DNA from: Larsenimonas rhizosphaerae
GTDB taxonomy: Bacteria > Pseudomonadota > Gammaproteobacteria > Pseudomonadales > Halomonadaceae
Direction of reading: 5' to 3'
Assembly (NCBI RefSeq): GCF_023700005.1
Contig: NZ_JAMLJK010000001.1
Coordinates: forward strand, 1,282,996 to 1,346,995
DNA length: 64,000 nt
Both the position numbers and the translations under genes were made by a program. Shown here piece by piece: positions 25,679-35,072 of this stretch. The notes beneath the pieces were generated by a model that saw only the letters and a program-made list of their open reading frames with translations, was not told the origin of the DNA and did no database searches. Position 1 is the stretch's first letter. The number at the start of each line of letters is the position of its first letter.

Positions 25679-25748
25679 AACAAGTCCGTGATCACGCCTG
25701 GATCACTTTTTGATTCAAGGTATGGCATCGAATAGGGGTGAGGCTATC

Positions 25749-26594
25749 GTGCAAGCAATCAAGGAAAGCAGGGATCTGGTGTTGACTGACGCCGATTTCG
25801 AGCGCGTCAGAAAGCTTATCTACGCACGCGCCGGCATTGCGCTGGCCGAGCACAAGCGAGAAATGGTGTACAGCCGTCTCGCCAAACGGTTGCGGTCCTA
25901 TGGCATGCAGCGGTTTGTCGATTATCTGGCGATGCTCGAAGCCGATGAAAACAACGATGAGTGGGAGCACTTTACCAATGCGCTTACCACCAACCTGACC
26001 TCCTTTTTTCGAGAGTCGCATCACTTTCCGTTGCTGGCCGAGCATGCACGAAAAGCCAACGGCGGCAAATTCAAGGTCTGGTGCAGCGCAGCCTCGACCG
26101 GTGAAGAGCCTTACTCCATTGCGATGACGCTGAGAGAGGCCATGGGCAGCGGCAATGCGGCCAGCCTGCTGGCTACGGATATCGATACCAGTGCTCTGGC
26201 AAAGGCTCGAGCCGGCGTTTATGCCGACAACCAGGTCAGCAAGATATCTGATGAACAGCTCAAGCGTTTTTTCCAGAAAGGCAAGGGCGCTCGAGCCGGG
26301 ATGGTGCGGGCGCAGGATAATCTTCGCAGCATGATTACGTTTGAGCAGCTCAATCTTCTGGCGCCGCGCTGGGATATTGAAGGGCCTTTCGATGTGATTT
26401 TCTGTCGTAATGTCATGATTTATTTCGACAAGCCAACGCAAGCCAGGATTCTTGAACGCTTTGCAACGTACTTGAAACCGGATGGACTGCTGTTTGCCGG
26501 CCATTCGGAAAACTTCAGCTATATCACCAAGGTGTTCAAGCTGCGAGGGCATACCGTTTACGAACTGGCTCAACAGGGCAGGGCATCGGCATGA
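25749..26594 (+). CDS. cheR: chemotaxis methyltransferase CheR
   Basis: About 281 residues from the GTG at 25749, which has a strong GGGGTGAGG site 5-6 nt upstream; an ATG at 25722 gives nine more residues but its AAGG is only 1 nt away. It methylates receptor glutamates with S-adenosylmethionine. The N-terminal helical domain (DADFERVRKLIYARAGIAL, MVYSRLAKRLRS, NLTSFFRESHHF) precedes the Rossmann core with KVWCSAASTGEEPYSIAM, LLATDIDTSAL, FDVIFCRNVMIYF and GLLFAGHSE. The stop overlaps cheD by 4 nt. Confidence 0.94.
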   Translation: MQAIKESRDLVLTDADFERVRKLIYARAGIALAEHKREMVYSRLAKRLRSYGMQRFVDYLAMLEADENNDEWEHFTNALTTNLTSFFRESHHFPLLAEHARKANGGKFKVWCSAASTGEEPYSIAMTLREAMGSGNAASLLATDIDTSALAKARAGVYADNQVSKISDEQLKRFFQKGKGARAGMVRAQDNLRSMITFEQLNLLAPRWDIEGPFDVIFCRNVMIYFDKPTQARILERFATYLKPDGLLFAGHSENFSYITKVFKLRGHTVYELAQQGRASA

Positions 26595-27277
26595 CGCAAT
26601 CCAGTCGCGAACGCAGCAGCCAGGCATCGGATATAGAGTGTCTGGCGACGCATCACTATTTTGATCGTGAATTCAACGTCAAGGCAATCAAGCTGTTGCC
26701 CAACGAGTATTACGTCAGTAACGAGGATATGTTGCTGACCACGGTACTTGGATCCTGTATTGCAGCCTGTATCCGTGATCCGGTAGTCGGGGTGGGGGGC
26801 ATGAACCACTTCATGCTGCCTGATGAAAGTGGCCCCTCGGTGCAGACCGGCTCTGCCTCCATGCGATACGGCGCATATGCCATGGAAGTTTTGATTAATG
26901 CCCTGCTGATGGCAGGGGCCAAACGCGAGCGACTGGAAGCCAAGGTATTTGGTGGCGCAACCGTACTGGCGGACATGAGCGTATCCCGGATCGGTGAACG
27001 AAACTCTGAATTCATTCTTCGTTATCTGGAGCTTGAACGGATTCGCGTGCTGGCTCAGGACCTCAAGGACAAGTTTCCACGACGTGTCAATTACCTTCCG
27101 CACAGTGGCCAGGTCATGGTGAGACGTCTGAAATCGAGTGATTCCAAATTGCAGAGTCGCGAGAGTTCTCTGGCCAGGAACCTGGCAAAATCCGGGAAGG
27201 AAAAGGCACCAGCCATCGAGCTTTTTGACAGCTTGAGTCAAATCAGAAGCAACAGAGCAAAAGGGGTACGGTCTTGA
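26591..27277 (+). CDS. cheD: chemoreceptor glutamine deamidase CheD
   Basis: 228 residues (typical 160-210). The catalytic core is visible: Cys in [17 protein letters not shown] and His in [12 protein letters not shown], with [12 protein letters not shown] later. CheD deamidates receptor glutamines to glutamates and in some species interacts with CheC. E. coli lacks it; no cheC is seen here. The start overlaps cheR (ATGA) and the stop overlaps the cheB TTG start, so cheR-cheD-cheB are translationally coupled. A C-terminal tail (about 40 residues, Lys/Ser-rich) lies beyond the enzyme core. Confidence 0.93.
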   Translation: MTQSSRERSSQASDIECLATHHYFDREFNVKAIKLLPNEYYVSNEDMLLTTVLGSCIAACIRDPVVGVGGMNHFMLPDESGPSVQTGSASMRYGAYAMEVLINALLMAGAKRERLEAKVFGGATVLADMSVSRIGERNSEFILRYLELERIRVLAQDLKDKFPRRVNYLPHSGQVMVRRLKSSDSKLQSRESSLARNLAKSGKEKAPAIELFDSLSQIRSNRAKGVRS

Positions 27278-28347
27278 ACACTAAAATCAAGGTTCTGTGT
27301 GTGGACGATTCGGCGTTGATACGCAGTTTGATCACCGAAATCATCAATAGTCAGCCGGACATGGAGATGGTGGCAGCTGCGCCTGATCCGATCGTTGCCC
27401 GTGAGCTGATAAAAAAACATAACCCGGATGTCTTGACGCTTGATGTTGAAATGCCCCGCATGGATGGACTGGATTTTCTCGAGAAGCTGATGCGGCTTCG
27501 CCCCATGCCGGTGGTGATGGTGTCCTCGCTGACCGCACGCGGCTCCGAGGTGACCATGCGGGCGCTGGAGCTGGGGGCAGTGGACTTTGTCACGAAGCCG
27601 CAGCTGGGGATTCGTGATGGAATGCTTGAATATACAGCGGCCATTTCCGACAAGATACGGGCAGCATCACGTGCCAAGTTGAAACGTCTTGTGCCGCAGT
27701 GCAAACAGGGGGCGCCTGTACGGCCGTCGGTGCGTACTCCTTTTCTGTCCAGTGAAAAGCTCTTTATTGTGGGTTCTTCAACCGGGGGGACCGAGGCCAT
27801 ACGCGAATTCCTGATGCCACTGCCGTCCGACAGTCCTGCGGTGGTCATTACCCAGCACATGCCGGCAGGGTTTACGCGCTCCTTTGCTGAACGAATGGAC
27901 TCCCTGTGTGCCATTACGGTCAAGGAGGCCGAGCACGGCGAGCGTGTGCTGCCGGGCCATGCCTATATAGCTCCTGGCGGTGATGCGCATCTGAAGCTTT
28001 CAAGAAGTGGTGCCAACTACGTGGTCGAGCTTGAATACAGCGATCCTGTAAACCGTCATCGTCCTTCCTGTGATGTTTTATTTGATTCAGCTGCTAAAAA
28101 TGCGGGCAAAAATGCCGTTGGTATCATCCTGACGGGGATGGGAAAGGATGGTGCTGCCGGTCTTCTTAGAATGAAGCAGGCTGGTGCACACACCCTGGCC
28201 CAGGATGAAGCAACCTGCGTGGTCTTCGGGATGCCGCGCGAAGCGATTGCTCTGGGGGCTGCCGATGAAATCGTACCTATTACGTCAATGTGCGAACGGG
28301 CGATGGCCTGTCTGAACGGGGCCAATCGGCAGAATCTGCGCGTTTAA
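27274..28347 (+). CDS. cheB: chemotaxis methylesterase/response regulator CheB
   Basis: 357 residues. The N-terminal receiver ([13 protein letters not shown], phospho-Asp in [15 protein letters not shown]) is joined by a linker to the C-terminal esterase with the catalytic Ser in [13 protein letters not shown]. His follows in [19 protein letters not shown] and Asp in [10 protein letters not shown]. It removes receptor methyl groups and gives feedback from CheA. The start is TTG, supported by AGGGG 7 nt upstream and by overlap with the cheD stop (TTGA). Confidence 0.95.
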   Translation: MNTKIKVLCVDDSALIRSLITEIINSQPDMEMVAAAPDPIVARELIKKHNPDVLTLDVEMPRMDGLDFLEKLMRLRPMPVVMVSSLTARGSEVTMRALELGAVDFVTKPQLGIRDGMLEYTAAISDKIRAASRAKLKRLVPQCKQGAPVRPSVRTPFLSSEKLFIVGSSTGGTEAIREFLMPLPSDSPAVVITQHMPAGFTRSFAERMDSLCAITVKEAEHGERVLPGHAYIAPGGDAHLKLSRSGANYVVELEYSDPVNRHRPSCDVLFDSAAKNAGKNAVGIILTGMGKDGAAGLLRMKQAGAHTLAQDEATCVVFGMPREAIALGAADEIVPITSMCERAMACLNGANRQNLRV

Positions 28348-28390
28348 GGCGCTGATATTGAATTAACCGGTAATTAATCAGGATGACGAC

Positions 28391-28780
28391 ATGAGCAATA
28401 AAAACATCAAGATTCTGGTAGTGGATGACTTTCCGACCATGCGTCGTATTGTTCGCAACCTTTTGAAGGAACTTGGCTATACCAATGTTGAAGAAGCAGA
28501 AGATGGCCAACAGGGGCTTGAAAAGCTCAAGGCCGGTAGTTTCGAATTTGTTGTATCCGACTGGAACATGCCCAACCTTGACGGGCTTGAAATGCTCAAG
28601 TGCATCCGGGCTGATGGTGCGCTGTCTCATCTTCCCGTGCTGATGGTTACTGCAGAGGCGAAGAAGGAAAATATCATTGCGGCAGCCCAGGCCGGTGCCA
28701 ATGGCTATGTCGTTAAACCTTTCACCGCTGCCACGCTCGAAGAAAAGTTGAACAAGATCTTCGAGAAGCTGGGCAAGTAA
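28391..28780 (+). CDS. cheY: chemotaxis response regulator CheY
   Basis: 129 residues, same length as E. coli CheY. Asp12-Asp13, phospho-acceptor Asp57 ([12 protein letters not shown]), Thr in [12 protein letters not shown] and Lys in GYVVKPF are all present. Phospho-CheY binds FliM and FliN to switch rotation. FliM in this window has the matching N-terminal CheY-binding peptide. It lies 43 nt after cheB and directly before cheZ, as in enterics. Confidence 0.96.
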   Translation: MSNKNIKILVVDDFPTMRRIVRNLLKELGYTNVEEAEDGQQGLEKLKAGSFEFVVSDWNMPNLDGLEMLKCIRADGALSHLPVLMVTAEAKKENIIAAAQAGANGYVVKPFTAATLEEKLNKIFEKLGK

Positions 28781-28809
28781 CTGATCAACGCTGAAAGGGG
28801 GGATGGGTG

Positions 28810-29466
28810 ATGACAGGTGATACTCAGCGGGCCGCCACACACGAAGATGATGTAATTTCGCAGATAGGTAAACTGACGCGAGTACTGCATGAAAGCATGC
28901 GGGATCTGGGGCTCGATCGTGAAGTCGAGAAGGCCGCACAGGCAATCCCCGATGCGCGTGACAGGCTCAACTACATTGCAACGATGACCGAACAGGCTGC
29001 TGAGCGCTCGCTTAATGCCATCGATGTCGCGCAGCCGTTGCAGGACAGGATCGAAGAAATAGCGCTTGAGCTCGATGCGCGGTGGGTAAGCTGGTTTGAT
29101 TCACCCATCGAGCTGGACGATGCCAAGGAGCTGGTCAATGACACGCGGGCCTATCTTCGATGGGTACCCGAGCAGACCAAGGCCACCAACGCGCAGCTGC
29201 TTGATATCATGATGGCACAGGATTTTCAGGATCTGACCGGTCAGGTCATCAAGCGAATGGTCGATGTGATCCGTGAAATAGAACAGCAGCTGGTGCAGGT
29301 ACTGCTGAATAATATCCCCGAGGATACTCGTGCCAAGCTGACGGCCGAAAACGAGGAAAAGACCAGGAACTCGTTGCTCAACGGACCACAGGTCGATACA
29401 ACCAAGGCCGATGTCGTGGCGGATCAATCTCAGGTCGATGATCTGCTGGATAGTCTGGGGTTCTAG
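28810..29466 (+). CDS. cheZ: CheY-P phosphatase CheZ
   Basis: 218 residues from the ATG at 28810 with a GGGGGATGG ribosome site; a GTG one codon earlier is possible. The long helical hairpin includes the catalytic region [20 protein letters not shown] with the Gln that activates water (QDLTGQ). The last residues [10 protein letters not shown] form the CheY-binding tail. It speeds removal of phosphate from CheY. Its presence alongside cheY is characteristic of gamma- and betaproteobacteria. Ends the receptor-cheRDBYZ unit. Confidence 0.94.
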   Translation: MTGDTQRAATHEDDVISQIGKLTRVLHESMRDLGLDREVEKAAQAIPDARDRLNYIATMTEQAAERSLNAIDVAQPLQDRIEEIALELDARWVSWFDSPIELDDAKELVNDTRAYLRWVPEQTKATNAQLLDIMMAQDFQDLTGQVIKRMVDVIREIEQQLVQVLLNNIPEDTRAKLTAENEEKTRNSLLNGPQVDTTKADVVADQSQVDDLLDSLGF

Positions 29467-29494
29467 CCATAACCACCCGTCATGCCCTTTCTCC

Positions 29495-29529
29495 CGCGCG
29501 AATTGCAAAACAGCTTGGCGATTCGCGCG
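29495..29529 (+). terminator. possible terminator hairpin between cheZ and flhB
   Basis: Nine-bp arms CGCGCGAAT / ATTCGCGCG enclose a 17-nt loop and are followed by TTATTT. The hairpin is about 30 nt after the cheZ stop and 80 nt before flhB, so termination of the che unit is likely. The large loop makes it less certain. Confidence 0.45.
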
Positions 29530-29611
29530 TTATTTCATCAATCGTTATTCCCCCCTCTCGTCACAATACATTCCAGCAGGGCTACCGGTTAACACCAACC
29601 GAGGTCAGGGA

Positions 29612-30766
29612 ATGGCTGACGACAGCGATCAGGAAAAGACAGAAGAACCCACACCACGAAAACTCGAGAAGGCACGAGAGGATGGTCAGGTAGCACGCTC
29701 GCGTGAACTCTCGACCTTCATGATGCTGCTCATTGGTGTGGGTACCTTCTGGATCATGGCCGGCTGGTTTGGTGAGCAGATGACCTCGGTCATGGGCCAG
29801 GGCTTCCGGTTTGGTCGTGAAGAAGCCTTTGATACGTCTCGCTTGTTCATTCATATGGTCAATCTGCTCGAAGCAGCAGCGCTGGGCATTGCTCCCATGA
29901 TGCTGGTGTTGACCATTACTGCTCTGATCGCACCCGCCATGCTGGGCGGATGGCTTTTTTCGACCAAATCCCTGACGCCTGACCTCAAGAAGCTCGATCC
30001 CATCAAGGGGCTCAAGCGGGTGTTCTCGACCCAGGCACTTGCAGAGCTCGCCAAGGGGATCGCCAAGGCAGTACTGGTTGGTGCGATTACATCCGGCTTC
30101 ATTTATTTCTTTCTTGGGCAGCTTCTCGGGCTCGCCAATGAAAGCGGCTTCAGTGGCATTGCCCATTCAATGAAGTTGATTCTGTTGTGCTGCACCCTGA
30201 TCGTCATGGGGTTTTTGATTGTCGTGGGCATTGATGTGCCTTACCAGATCTGGTCTCACAACAAGAAACTGCGCATGAGCCTGGATGACATCAAAAAAGA
30301 GCACAAGGAATCCGAAGGTGACCCGCAGATCAAGGCGCGTATACGCCAGCAGCAGCAGGCCATGGCGCGTAACCGGATGATGAGCAAGGTGCCTACGGCT
30401 GACGTCATCGTGACCAACCCGACCCATTATGCGGTGGCTCTAGCCTACAGCGACGACATGGGCGCCCCCACGGTTGTTGCAAAGGGAACCGATCACATTG
30501 CAGAGAAGATCAAGGAGCTTGGTCGTGAGAACCGGGTGCCTGTCCTTGAGGCACCACCGCTGGCACGTGCATTGCACTATCACGTGGACCTTGATCGTGA
30601 AATCCCGGGGCAGCTTTATGCTGCCGTAGCCGAGGTGCTGGCCTGGGTTTATCAGTTGAAACGTTACAAATCCGAAGGAGGCGACCGCCCCGGCCAACCC
30701 ACCAATCTGCCGGTGCCAGTTGATATGGATATTCCTTCGATTACCAAAGGTGATGACGCACCATGA
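29612..30766 (+). CDS. flhB: flagellar export gate protein FlhB
   Basis: 384 residues from MADDSDQEKTEEPTPRKLEK; the frame is open 201 nt upstream, but that part overlaps cheZ. Four transmembrane helices lie in residues about 30-210. The cytoplasmic domain has the autocleavage site Asn-Pro-Thr-His with Asn at 269 (VIVTNPTHYAVAL), exactly the Salmonella position. Cleavage switches export from rod-hook to filament substrates together with FliK. The stop overlaps flhA by 4 nt. Confidence 0.96.
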   Translation: MADDSDQEKTEEPTPRKLEKAREDGQVARSRELSTFMMLLIGVGTFWIMAGWFGEQMTSVMGQGFRFGREEAFDTSRLFIHMVNLLEAAALGIAPMMLVLTITALIAPAMLGGWLFSTKSLTPDLKKLDPIKGLKRVFSTQALAELAKGIAKAVLVGAITSGFIYFFLGQLLGLANESGFSGIAHSMKLILLCCTLIVMGFLIVVGIDVPYQIWSHNKKLRMSLDDIKKEHKESEGDPQIKARIRQQQQAMARNRMMSKVPTADVIVTNPTHYAVALAYSDDMGAPTVVAKGTDHIAEKIKELGRENRVPVLEAPPLARALHYHVDLDREIPGQLYAAVAEVLAWVYQLKRYKSEGGDRPGQPTNLPVPVDMDIPSITKGDDAP

Positions 30767-32862
30767 ATTCCCTGACCTCGCTTCTGGGCCGCGCCGGCCT
30801 GCAGAATTCCAGCCAGTTGAAGTTTTTGGCGGGGCCGATTCTGATCATCATGATTCTGTCGATGATGATCCTTCCGCTGCCGCCGTTCATTCTTGATGTG
30901 CTTTTTACCTTTAATATTGCGCTGGCCATCATGGTGCTGCTGGTCAGCATGTTCACGACCAAGCCGCTCGAATTTGCTGCCTTTCCCGCCGTTCTGCTGT
31001 TTTCAACGCTGTTACGCCTGTCGTTGAACGTGGCATCGACCCGTGTCGTACTGATGAACGGGCATGAGGGAGGAGATGCTGCCGGTGCCGTCATCCAGGC
31101 CTTCGGCGAATTCCTGATTGGTGGCAACTTTGCCGTAGGCCTGGTGGTATTCATTATCCTGGTAGTCATCAACTTCATGGTTATTACCAAGGGGGCCGGG
31201 CGTATTGCGGAAGTAGGTGCTCGTTTTACCCTCGATGCGATGCCCGGTAAGCAGATGGCCATCGATGCTGACCTTAATGCAGGTCTGATTGACGAATCGA
31301 CGGCCAAGCAGCGTCGCTCGGAAATTTCCCAGGAAGCAGATTTCTTCGGTTCCATGGATGGTGCGAGCAAGTTTGTTCGGGGAGACGCCGTAGCCGGCAT
31401 CCTGATCATGGTAATCAACATCATTGGCGGGCTGATCGTAGGGGTGGCGCAGCATGGTCTGGACATGGGCACGGCAGCGCGTACCTACACGCTACTGACC
31501 ATTGGTGATGGCCTGGTAGCCCAGATTCCCGCACTGGTCATTTCAACCGCTGCGGGTGTGACCGTTTCGCGCGTCAATACCGAGCAGGATGTCGGACAAC
31601 AGCTGATCGGTCAGCTTTTTACCAATCCACGAGTCATGTTTCTCAGTGCAGCAGTGATGGGGCTTCTCGGGCTGGTGCCGGGCATGCCCAATTTTGTCTT
31701 TCTGATGTTTACCGCCGTGCTGGGTGGGATTGGCTGGTATCTGACCAAACAGAATTCGGCGGCCATCGTTCAGGAGGCTGCTGCCCAGCGCAAGACACAG
31801 GCGGCTGCCGCATCTGATCCTGAGGCGGGTGAAGCAAGCTGGGACGATGTGCAGATGGTGGATCCGCTCGGTCTTGAAGTAGGGCACCGTCTGATCTCAC
31901 TGGTCGATGCCCAGCAAAGCGGTGAGCTGCTGAAACGCATCAAGAGTGTTCGCAAGAAGTATGCTCAGGAGATCGGCTTTCTGCCGCCGGTGGTGCATAT
32001 CCGGGATAACCTCAAGTTTCAGCCTCAGGCTTATCGAATTACCATGAAAGGGGTCGAAATAGGACGAGGAGAGTCCTGGCCGGGCCAGTGGCTTGCCATT
32101 GACCCCGGTGAGGCCAGCGGCAAGCTGGAAGGTCGCAAGACCACTGATCCGGCCTTTGGGCTGCCGGCGACCTGGATCAATGACAGTCAGCGCGATCAGG
32201 CGCAGATGCTCGGCTATACCGTGGTGGATGCCAGCACGGTGGTGGCTACCCACCTCAATCATCTGATGAGTGAGCATGCCAGTGAAATGCTGGGCCGTCA
32301 GGAGGTCCAGAAGCTGCTGGACCGCCTCAGCAAGGAAGATGCCTCGCTGGTTGAAGATGTCGTACCGAAATCGCTCAGCCTCAGTGTGTTGCAGCGGATA
32401 TTGCAAAATCTGCTGGATGAGGGTGTATCCATTCGGGACATGCGCACGATTCTGGATACGCTGGCCGAGCACACCGTCAATACCAAGGATCCTTCTGAGC
32501 TGGTGGCCGCCATCCGCGTTGCGCTTGGCCGCTCGATTACACAGCATTATTTTGCCAATGAAGACCCCATTCGTGTCATGGGGCTTGATGGCCAGCTTGA
32601 GCAGATGATGGGGCAGGCCATGAACAATGGTGGCGGGCTTGAACCAGGCCTGGCCGATACGCTGATGCAACAGGTGGCTGAAGCGACGGCCCGGATGGAA
32701 GCTCAGGGCCTTCCTGCCGTGATGGTTGTCCAGCATCACCTGCGTACCCTGATGTCCCGCTTTCTACGCCGTCAGATCCGGCAGCTTGTCGTGTTGTCAC
32801 AGGCTGAAATTCCTGATGATCGCACCGTGCGTATCGAGATCATGATTGGAGGTCGTTCATGA
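30763..32862 (+). CDS. flhA: flagellar export gate protein FlhA
   Basis: 699 residues (Salmonella 692). The N-terminal half has about eight transmembrane helices, with the family signature LLRLSLNVASTRVVLMNGHEG (first part about residues 84-100) and the charged FHIPEP-type loop (GARFTLDAMPGKQMAIDADL). The C-terminal cytoplasmic domain forms the nonameric ring that docks chaperone-substrate complexes. It is fully conserved in layout and translationally coupled to both flhB and flhF by ATGA overlaps. Confidence 0.97.
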   Translation: MNSLTSLLGRAGLQNSSQLKFLAGPILIIMILSMMILPLPPFILDVLFTFNIALAIMVLLVSMFTTKPLEFAAFPAVLLFSTLLRLSLNVASTRVVLMNGHEGGDAAGAVIQAFGEFLIGGNFAVGLVVFIILVVINFMVITKGAGRIAEVGARFTLDAMPGKQMAIDADLNAGLIDESTAKQRRSEISQEADFFGSMDGASKFVRGDAVAGILIMVINIIGGLIVGVAQHGLDMGTAARTYTLLTIGDGLVAQIPALVISTAAGVTVSRVNTEQDVGQQLIGQLFTNPRVMFLSAAVMGLLGLVPGMPNFVFLMFTAVLGGIGWYLTKQNSAAIVQEAAAQRKTQAAAASDPEAGEASWDDVQMVDPLGLEVGHRLISLVDAQQSGELLKRIKSVRKKYAQEIGFLPPVVHIRDNLKFQPQAYRITMKGVEIGRGESWPGQWLAIDPGEASGKLEGRKTTDPAFGLPATWINDSQRDQAQMLGYTVVDASTVVATHLNHLMSEHASEMLGRQEVQKLLDRLSKEDASLVEDVVPKSLSLSVLQRILQNLLDEGVSIRDMRTILDTLAEHTVNTKDPSELVAAIRVALGRSITQHYFANEDPIRVMGLDGQLEQMMGQAMNNGGGLEPGLADTLMQQVAEATARMEAQGLPAVMVVQHHLRTLMSRFLRRQIRQLVVLSQAEIPDDRTVRIEIMIGGRS

Positions 32863-35069
32863 ATACCCGACAGTTTTTTGCGCCGACTCACCGTGAAGCC
32901 ATGCGTCGCCTTCGGGCCGAGCTGGGAAATGAAGCCATGATACTTTCCAGTCGCAACATTGATGGCGGCGTGGAGGTCATTGCGCTGCTTGATTATGAAG
33001 AGACGGCGTCAACACCACCGGCGGTAACCACGGGTGATACTCCCTCTGATGTAATGGCGCAGCCTGACTCATCTATGGTGGCAGTGGAGGGGGATGCTCA
33101 AAAGATGATGGCATCGCTGCTCAGTGAAATGCAGTCCATGAAAGCCGTGCTGACGGATAAAGGGATGGCTGGAAAGCGTCAAACCATGGTCAGCCCCGAG
33201 GACGCCTTTGTACGCTCAGGACTTGGACACGGACTGAGTGAGGCGCTGTGCCGAACGTTATGGACACAGACTGTCGACAAGGCACACCTGAGTTGCGATG
33301 AGCGCATGAAGGCAGGCCTGACGGATGTATTGTCAGTCAACCCGCATGATGAATGGCTGACTCGCGGGGGGATCTTCGCATTGGTAGGGCCGACCGGGGT
33401 AGGCAAGACGACCACCGTGGCCAAGCTGACGGCTCGTTTTTCATTACGGGGCAGCAAGGACAGTATTGCCTTGATAACAACCGACACTCACCGGGTCGGT
33501 GGACGGGAGCAGCTACTGACCTATGGTCGTCTGTTCGGTGTTGAGGCACATGCAGCGAGGTCGCAGGAAGAGCTGGCTGCACTGGTGGAAAGCCTGTCTC
33601 ACAAGCGACTTATCCTGATTGATACCGTCGGTGTCGGGCAGCGGGATCAGCGAGTGAGCGAGCAGCTTGCCATGCTGCCACTTCAGAATCCGAGGCTCAG
33701 GCCCATTCTTGTACTCGACAGCACCCGTCATGGCGATACGCTGGACGATGTTGCCCGTGTCTACCATGAGGCGCTGTCGGCGTTGCCGGGCGGGCGGGTT
33801 GCGGACTGCATCCTTTCAAAGACGGACGAGGCCCTGCATATCAGTAGTGCCGTGGATGTTGCCGCACGGCGCCATCTCAACATCCTGTGCCTGACCAACG
33901 GCCAGAACATTACCGAGCATTTGAGCTGGTATCGCTCTGACGCGCTGGTGCAATACGTGTTTGCTCCCCGCGAAGAAACTGCGTTCAGTCTGCCTGAAGC
34001 CTCACTGGCTTATGGTGGGGGAACGCCTGTATCCGTGCCTGCGCAGTGGGCCGGTCAGTTACTGCGTGAAGGAAAGCGCCTCAACGCCTGTGTTCATTAT
34101 CTGCGAGATCAGGTCGGCGGTTTCCGAACACTTGAAACCCTGTGGCGCAATGAGCGTGATGCTCAGGCGCTGACCGAACCTGCTGTCCAGCTTCAGGAGT
34201 TGACGCAGTCGCCCGCCGCCAGCGGGAGGCTGGACGTGTTCTGGCAGCGCAAGAGCAATAACGTAACCCGGCCGGCGTTCATTTTTGCCGAGGCGAATGA
34301 ATTGCCCTGCGTGACCTTCCTGCCGCGCAAGGGATTGCCGGTCTCGATGGCCGGCCGCTCGATATGGCTGGGTGATCAGTTGCCGGAGGCGCGCATTCGC
34401 CATCACTTTTCTCAGCTGCCGGATGCGACTACCCGGCAGGCACTGGAGCAGTTCGGTGTAGGCTGGCGCGCACTGGTGCGAGGCAATATGAAAATCGAGC
34501 ATCGTGGTGAGCGCATGACGATGCAGCAGCTGAGTGATGAAATGACCTTCGAGCGGGCAGGGCAGTTCAAGTACAAGGATCAGGAAACCGAGCTTGAGCT
34601 GGGCTGGCTGGACGCTTCGGTTGACGGTGCCGGCCCCGCGCAGCGGGTTCATCTGATCATTGCACGTATTGTCGACCCGGTAACGCGAGAGCTGCTGACA
34701 AGTCGATATGGTCTTGATCAGGGCGTTCTGTCATCGGCCGAGTACAGCCAGGATCTGGCCTTGTGGATTCAGCGTGTGCTGGCGGTTGAAGCGCAGGCGC
34801 CGCTGATGCGAAAGGCGGAAAACGAGCTGGGGCAGGAAACCTTTGCTTCCGACTCGCTGATTCGTTCATTTGCAGCGGCTCAGGCCTCACTGGTGGCCTG
34901 GCGACTCAAGAACGATGGCAGTGATGAGGGGCGTATCATGCGCGACCAGGTATTGAAGATTACTCGATCTGGCCGGCAAGCCAGTGCTCAGGGCATGTTG
35001 AAGGCAACGCTTAAGCTGTGTGCGATGGTGGATGCGCTGGGGCAGTGTGCGCTGGCAGAGGCATGCTGA
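32859..35069 (+). CDS. flhF: FlhF-type SRP GTPase with long C-terminal extension
   Basis: 736 residues; usual FlhF is 370-490. The N-terminus (TRQFFAPTHREAMRRLRAEL, LSSRN) is the FlhF B-domain start. The NG domain has P-loop GPTGVGKTTTVAKL (residues 177-190), ITTDTHRVGGREQL, DTVGVGQRD (255-263, normally DTAG or DTVG) and SKTDEA (320-325). From about 390 to 736 the protein continues with a segment I do not recognise. It has no transmembrane helix and contains LNACVHYLRDQVGGFRTLE, WRALVRGNMKIEHRGER and ATLKLCAMVDAL. FlhF usually sets polar flagellar position with FlhG, which is absent here. ATGA overlap with flhA; flhE follows 3 nt later. Confidence 0.85.
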   Translation: MNTRQFFAPTHREAMRRLRAELGNEAMILSSRNIDGGVEVIALLDYEETASTPPAVTTGDTPSDVMAQPDSSMVAVEGDAQKMMASLLSEMQSMKAVLTDKGMAGKRQTMVSPEDAFVRSGLGHGLSEALCRTLWTQTVDKAHLSCDERMKAGLTDVLSVNPHDEWLTRGGIFALVGPTGVGKTTTVAKLTARFSLRGSKDSIALITTDTHRVGGREQLLTYGRLFGVEAHAARSQEELAALVESLSHKRLILIDTVGVGQRDQRVSEQLAMLPLQNPRLRPILVLDSTRHGDTLDDVARVYHEALSALPGGRVADCILSKTDEALHISSAVDVAARRHLNILCLTNGQNITEHLSWYRSDALVQYVFAPREETAFSLPEASLAYGGGTPVSVPAQWAGQLLREGKRLNACVHYLRDQVGGFRTLETLWRNERDAQALTEPAVQLQELTQSPAASGRLDVFWQRKSNNVTRPAFIFAEANELPCVTFLPRKGLPVSMAGRSIWLGDQLPEARIRHHFSQLPDATTRQALEQFGVGWRALVRGNMKIEHRGERMTMQQLSDEMTFERAGQFKYKDQETELELGWLDASVDGAGPAQRVHLIIARIVDPVTRELLTSRYGLDQGVLSSAEYSQDLALWIQRVLAVEAQAPLMRKAENELGQETFASDSLIRSFAAAQASLVAWRLKNDGSDEGRIMRDQVLKITRSGRQASAQGMLKATLKLCAMVDALGQCALAEAC

Positions 35070-35072
35070 TCG

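Noticed and set aside
25692..27241. Long open frames opposite cheR and cheD
   Set aside because: Both strands open because of codon bias; the plus-strand proteins carry the catalytic motifs, the minus frames do not.
29411..29611. N-terminal extension of flhB overlapping cheZ
   Set aside because: FlhB proteins start at MADDSDQEKTEEPTP-like sequence; the extra residues overlap the cheZ C-terminus and a hairpin.
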